38,760 nucleotides of DNA from a gamma proteobacterium symbiont of Ctena orbiculata (lineage in GTDB: Bacteria; Pseudomonadota; Gammaproteobacteria; Chromatiales; Chromatiaceae): the NCBI GenBank assembly GCA_003058525.1, contig QBVD01000009.1, forward strand, positions 1 to 38,760. Direction: 5' to 3'. Numbering within the stretch: the first letter of the stretch is position 1; every line of letters begins with the position of its first letter. Position numbers and translations under genes: made by a program. Positions 35,578-38,760 of this stretch are shown here, piece after piece. The notes below the pieces were generated by a model. The model saw only the letters and a list, made by a program, of their open reading frames with translations, did not search any database and was not told the DNA's origin.

Positions 35578-36066
35578 ATGTTACTCACCGTGAAGCGCAT
35601 TAAACAATTGATACTGCTTTTCGAAGATGGCCTGATGGCGATCCTTTTGAGCGCCACGATTCTGCTTGCAGCCAGCCAGATCGTACTGCGCAATCTCTTC
35701 GACAGTGGATTGATATGGGCCGATCCTACTTTACGCATCATGGTTTTGTGGCTTGCTCTGTTGGGCGCTATCGCCGCCACCCGGGAGGATCGTCACATCC
35801 GAATCGATCTCTTCTCTCATAGATTTTCGAAGCGGAGTCGTTTTGCGGTGTCGCTCATCAACAACCTCTTCAGCGCCTTTATCTGCGGCATCATCACCTG
35901 GCACGCCATACGCTTCGTCTACATGGAATGGCTGGATGGCGTTAAACTGTTCGCCAGTCTGCCGGCCTGGCTGGGCGAGATCATCATACCGATAGGCTTC
36001 GGCATCATGACGCTTCGTTTCCTGTTCAACATTCCCCTGCAACTACTGCAAAAGGACGCTGAATGA
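35578..36066 (+). CDS. dctQ: TRAP transporter small permease subunit (DctQ family)
   Basis: The 162-residue protein has four predicted transmembrane helices (about 15-38, 50-68, 85-110 and 128-152) and the Arg-rich loop REDRHIRIDLF that is typical of DctQ subunits. It forms the inner-membrane permease with DctM. Its stop overlaps the DctM start (ATGA, 36063-36066), so the two are translationally coupled. It lies 95 bases after the cupin gene. Confidence 0.93.
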   Translation: MLLTVKRIKQLILLFEDGLMAILLSATILLAASQIVLRNLFDSGLIWADPTLRIMVLWLALLGAIAATREDRHIRIDLFSHRFSKRSRFAVSLINNLFSAFICGIITWHAIRFVYMEWLDGVKLFASLPAWLGEIIIPIGFGIMTLRFLFNIPLQLLQKDAE

Positions 36067-37337
36067 TAATTGCAGCGGGCCTTATCCTGTTGGCGTTGTT
36101 TGGTGCGCCACTCTTCACCATTGTCGGTGCCAGCGCCTTGTGGGGCTTCTATCGGTCCGATATCGATCTGTCGGTTGTGGTCATAGAGTTCTTTCGACTG
36201 GCAGAGATGCCGGTGCTTTTGGCCATCCCGCTGTTCACCTTTGCCGGCTATCTACTCAGTGAGAGCGGCGCCCCCCACCGCCTGGTAAGACTAACCCAGG
36301 CGCTGCTTGGCTGGGTTCCCGGAGGCATGGCCTTTGTCGCCCTGGTGGCATGCGCACTGTTCACGGCGTTTACCGGCGCTTCAGGTGTCACCATCGTGGC
36401 GCTGGGCGCCCTGCTCTATCCCGCCCTGCGGGAGGCTGGATATCGGCAGGGTTTCAGTCTTGGACTGGTCACCACATCCGGCAGTCTGGGGCTGCTGTTC
36501 GCCCCGGCCCTGCCGCTGATCCTGTATGCGGTGGTGGCCCAGCAGCTGGGGATCGGCGGTTCCATCACTGTGGACGATATGTTTCTCGCGGGTCTTCTTC
36601 CAGGTCTGTTGATGCTGTTGATACTCCTTGCCTGGGGGCTCTGGTCAGGTCGGGACCTGCCGCTGAACGAATTCACCCTCACTGAGGCAAGAGCGGCCAC
36701 ACGCGAGGCAGTTTGGGAGATCCCCCTGCCGATCATTATTCTCGGCGGAATCTATAGCGGTTATTTCGCGCTCTCCGAGGCCGCCGCTGTCACCGCGGTC
36801 TACGTGCTTGTCGTCGAGGTCTTCATCCACAGAGAGATACCACTCAAACAGCTGCCCAAGGTGATGCGTGAGGCGATGTTGCTGGTGGGCGGTATCCTGA
36901 TCATTTTGGGACTCTCGATGGCATCCACCAACTACCTTATCGATGCGGATGTTCCGAACCAATTCTTCGAATGGTTAAATGAGCGGGTCAAAGACCCGCT
37001 CACATTCCTGATACTGCTGAACCTCTTTCTGCTGGTACTCGGCACCCTGCTCGATATCTTCTCTGCATTGGTGTTGATGGTCCCGCTATTATTGCCTGTA
37101 GCTATTGAATACGGAATCGATCCGGTCCATCTGGGAATCATCTTTCTGGCAAACATGCAGATCGGATATTTCACCCCACCGGTTGGCATGAACCTCTTCA
37201 TTGCCAGTTATCGTTTCGATAAACCCATCGCCGAAATATACCGCGCCACCCTTCCCTGGTTTGCCCTTCTGTTTGGCGCGGTATTGATCATCACCTATTG
37301 GCCGACACTCTCGCTGGCCCTGCTCGATCGCAATTGA
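36063..37337 (+). CDS. dctM: TRAP transporter large permease subunit (DctM family)
   Basis: The 424-residue protein is the ion-coupled transmembrane subunit, with about twelve helices. DctM signs include the GASGVTIVALGALLYPALREAGY region near residues 102-122, the FAPALPLILYAVVAQQ segment, and the FFTPPVGMN-type motif here written YFTPPVGMNLF. Na+-dependent uptake is the family rule. The 3' end overlaps the convergent eamA gene by 43 bases (37295-37337), so there is no room for a separate terminator between them. Confidence 0.95.
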   Translation: MIIAAGLILLALFGAPLFTIVGASALWGFYRSDIDLSVVVIEFFRLAEMPVLLAIPLFTFAGYLLSESGAPHRLVRLTQALLGWVPGGMAFVALVACALFTAFTGASGVTIVALGALLYPALREAGYRQGFSLGLVTTSGSLGLLFAPALPLILYAVVAQQLGIGGSITVDDMFLAGLLPGLLMLLILLAWGLWSGRDLPLNEFTLTEARAATREAVWEIPLPIIILGGIYSGYFALSEAAAVTAVYVLVVEVFIHREIPLKQLPKVMREAMLLVGGILIILGLSMASTNYLIDADVPNQFFEWLNERVKDPLTFLILLNLFLLVLGTLLDIFSALVLMVPLLLPVAIEYGIDPVHLGIIFLANMQIGYFTPPVGMNLFIASYRFDKPIAEIYRATLPWFALLFGAVLIITYWPTLSLALLDRN

Positions 37338-38203
37338 GTACGTAACCGACCACCCAATTCAAACCCTGCCAGTCCCAACATAATCAGCGCTGTGCCTACC
37401 CATACGTTTGTCTCCACCTGCTCCGCGTTCAGCCACTTCCCGGCCAATAGTGCGATTATCGGTGTCATGAGTGTTATCAGCGCAACCTTGGTTGTCTCCA
37501 TATATCGCAAAACATAAAAGTAGAGGGCAAACCCAAGTACCGAACCGACGACACCGAGATAGACTATCGATGTTAGGGCTCGCTGTTCGATAACCACAGG
37601 CCAACCCTGGCCCTGCAGGAACCAACTCAGGAGAAACAGAGGCACCGCCACCAGCAGCCCCCCGGCCGCCACCACCAAGCCATGCAGCTGAGCATCGATA
37701 CGCTTCACCCATACCGCACTGGCAGAGTGAGTGACCACCGAGATCAATACACCGCTCAGCCCCATGACAAAGCTTACACCGAGCTCAACACCTACGCTGA
37801 AGATCGTTGCCAACCCGGCCAGCGCTATCAATACCGCCACAAATCGCTGCAGATCGAGCCCAGGCTCCTGCAGCCATATCCTCGCCATCAGACCTGTGAA
37901 GATCGGCGACAACCCGAAAACCACTGAAATCCATCCCGAAGGTATGTACTGAGATGCCCAATAGACAGCCGTCATGGCGATGAATATGCCCAGGCCCGCC
38001 GCCAGATAAGTGTGTCGCGCACGCTTATGCCATACCAGAGGCTGACCGATCATGCGCAGCACCAACAACGCCAGGATGACGCCGATCACCATACGGCCGG
38101 TGACGCCAAACAGATAGCCGACACCCTCACCGCTCCACTTGATGGCAAGCGGTGTGGTACCCCAAATCAGCACGATCCCAAGATAGGCGGCCGGCACGGA
38201 CAT
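37295..38203 (-). CDS. EamA/DMT-superfamily transporter
   Basis: The 302-residue protein has ten transmembrane segments arranged as two EamA repeats (about 5-140 and 150-285), with the IWGTTPLAIKW start and the VYWASQYIPSGWISVVFGLSPIFTGLMA pattern of the first repeat. Such drug/metabolite exporters release amino acids or other small molecules; the substrate cannot be told. AGGAGG lies eight bases before ATG 38203. Upstream on the same strand there is a strong terminator-type hairpin (38227-38256) and a small open frame, so expression may be controlled by attenuation. The gene overlaps dctM at its 3' end. Confidence 0.92.
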   Translation of the reverse strand: MSVPAAYLGIVLIWGTTPLAIKWSGEGVGYLFGVTGRMVIGVILALLVLRMIGQPLVWHKRARHTYLAAGLGIFIAMTAVYWASQYIPSGWISVVFGLSPIFTGLMARIWLQEPGLDLQRFVAVLIALAGLATIFSVGVELGVSFVMGLSGVLISVVTHSASAVWVKRIDAQLHGLVVAAGGLLVAVPLFLLSWFLQGQGWPVVIEQRALTSIVYLGVVGSVLGFALYFYVLRYMETTKVALITLMTPIIALLAGKWLNAEQVETNVWVGTALIMLGLAGFELGGRLRTQLRSSRASESVGQ

Positions 38204-38226
38204 TTTATTTACCTCCTATAACGAAA

Positions 38227-38256
38227 AAGGCCGCAGATGATGTTATCTGCGGCCTT
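38227..38256 (-). terminator. Strong terminator hairpin upstream of eamA
   Basis: AAGGCCGCAGAT (38227-38238) and ATCTGCGGCCTT (38245-38256) pair over twelve bases around a six-base loop. On the minus strand a T-rich run follows the stem. It sits about 25 bases before the eamA ATG, so it would stop transcripts coming from upstream, or act as a regulated attenuator. On the plus strand a run of A's precedes it and the sequence after it is A-rich. Confidence 0.8.
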
Positions 38257-38512
38257 GTAAAAAAACTTGTTTAGGTGTTTGCTAACTTCGCATCAAACTC
38301 CCGGACGCAGATGAAACGGCGACTGCCCATACGGGTAGACGGCGGTGCTTAATGGTCATCTTTGCCTGGCGGATGTTGTTCATGGTTACGAGCATGCATG
38401 CTCACACTAATAAGGTCAAGTGGAAAATTTGGGCTTTCCCGAGAAATACATCCCGCCACATCATAACGAAGATCAAGGTCTTAACTCTTCCAAAACAAAC
38501 CCTTCTCACCCT
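38257..38512. other. Non-coding stretch upstream of eamA
   Basis: No conserved gene is recognised. On the minus strand an open frame of 33 codons runs from ATG 38383 to TAG 38282 with no clear ribosome binding site. Also present are the hairpin CTGCCC-ATAC-GGGTAG (38323-38338) and the perfect 14-base palindrome GAGCATGCATGCTC (38390-38403). Confidence 0.45.
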
Positions 38513-38760
38513 AGGGCCTGTTAACACTAATCCAATACACCCTGCTGGGGCTGTTTTTGTGCCCAGCAAGGCAGAATGAGCGTAGTGTAGTTATTCTACA
38601 TGAGCGAATGATAACGCCGCTGGGGGCGAAAACAGCCCCAGCCCTTCGGGTTGCGCCTGAAAAAGCGCCACTCGGCGTTGCTCGTCGCTCATTTGGAATA
38701 ACCAAACCTCTCTCCTCGCGCCCCGAAGGAAGTGCCCTTGGGGTGCGCCTTGATTGGCGC
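38513..38760. mobile_element. Palindromic repeat element running off the right edge
   Basis: The element begins with 24 bases identical to 24187-24210. Inside it, GCTGGGGCTGTTTT (38544-38557) pairs exactly with its complement at 38629-38642, and TGTAG-TTATT-CTACA (38586-38600) forms a nested hairpin with the same centre near 38593. More GC-rich repeated TGCGCC-type units follow to the edge. It has the look of a non-coding miniature element or the end of an insertion sequence; the far end is outside the window. A minus-strand open frame (38511-38705) across it looks like repeat-derived noise. Confidence 0.6.

Noticed and set aside
38363-38373. TGCCTGGCGGA, resembling the start of a 5S rRNA
   Set aside because: The similarity ends after 11 bases and no further 5S sequence or structure follows.
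38511-38705. 64-codon minus-strand frame in the right-edge element
   Set aside because: It follows the palindromic repeat exactly and has low-complexity composition, so it is probably non-coding.

Overview
This window looks like a chromosomal segment of a gammaproteobacterium. The evidence is an OxyR with E. coli-like Cys199/Cys208, FabA with His70/Asp84, Hda, SfsA, CpdA, a glutaredoxin-type ArsC and the order ilvB-ilvN-ilvC. The protein set resembles sulfur-oxidising Chromatiales relatives such as Sedimenticola or Ca. Thiodiazotropha, but that placement is an inference from recognition, not a database result. Most genes are housekeeping. Accessory signals sit at both ends of the window and around 24-26 kb.

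Layout. 1-2 kb: the end of an IS1595-type transposase has cut into a response regulator; opposite it lies a soluble NarX/DegS-type histidine kinase, with a perfect FNR-type box between them. 2-6.5 kb: a glycine-rich DUF533/TerB-like gene, then ilvBNC on the minus strand with a clear promoter and a nested REP-like palindrome between ilvN and ilvC. 6.7-13 kb: a Cache-GGDEF diguanylate cyclase, a DUF4124 protein, a MIF-like protein, proS, fabA and an atypical CNT-family transporter. 13-18 kb: a fused aldolase/short-chain dehydrogenase, oxyR, cpdA and sfsA. 18-22 kb: a proline/tyrosine-rich secreted protein, then a five-gene minus-strand unit tlpA-trx-tolC-hlyD-acyP, which has two parts of an efflux system but no inner-membrane pump.

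22-26 kb: a large protein with a possible PilZ-like C-terminus, then an isolated gene that joins a phage tail-fibre N-terminal domain to an SGNH hydrolase. A 24-bp sequence just beyond the 3' end of that gene recurs exactly at the right edge of the window, where it begins a palindromic repeat element. 26-32 kb: yihY, arsC-wrbA-hda, bolA, a DegS-like protease and an AGCS sodium:amino-acid symporter. 32-38 kb: a TRAP transporter of the TatT-associated kind (tatT, dctP, a cupin, dctQ, dctM), in which the usual carboxylate-binding arginine of DctP is missing, then an EamA exporter whose upstream region holds a strong terminator hairpin and a possible leader ORF.

The best candidates for something undescribed are the orphan tail-fibre/SGNH protein beside the repeat, the pump-less thiol/efflux operon, the TatT-TRAP-cupin cluster with its altered ligand pocket, and the EamA leader. 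No tRNA, rRNA or CRISPR array was seen. All identifications come from reading motifs and remembered family features; no searches were run.
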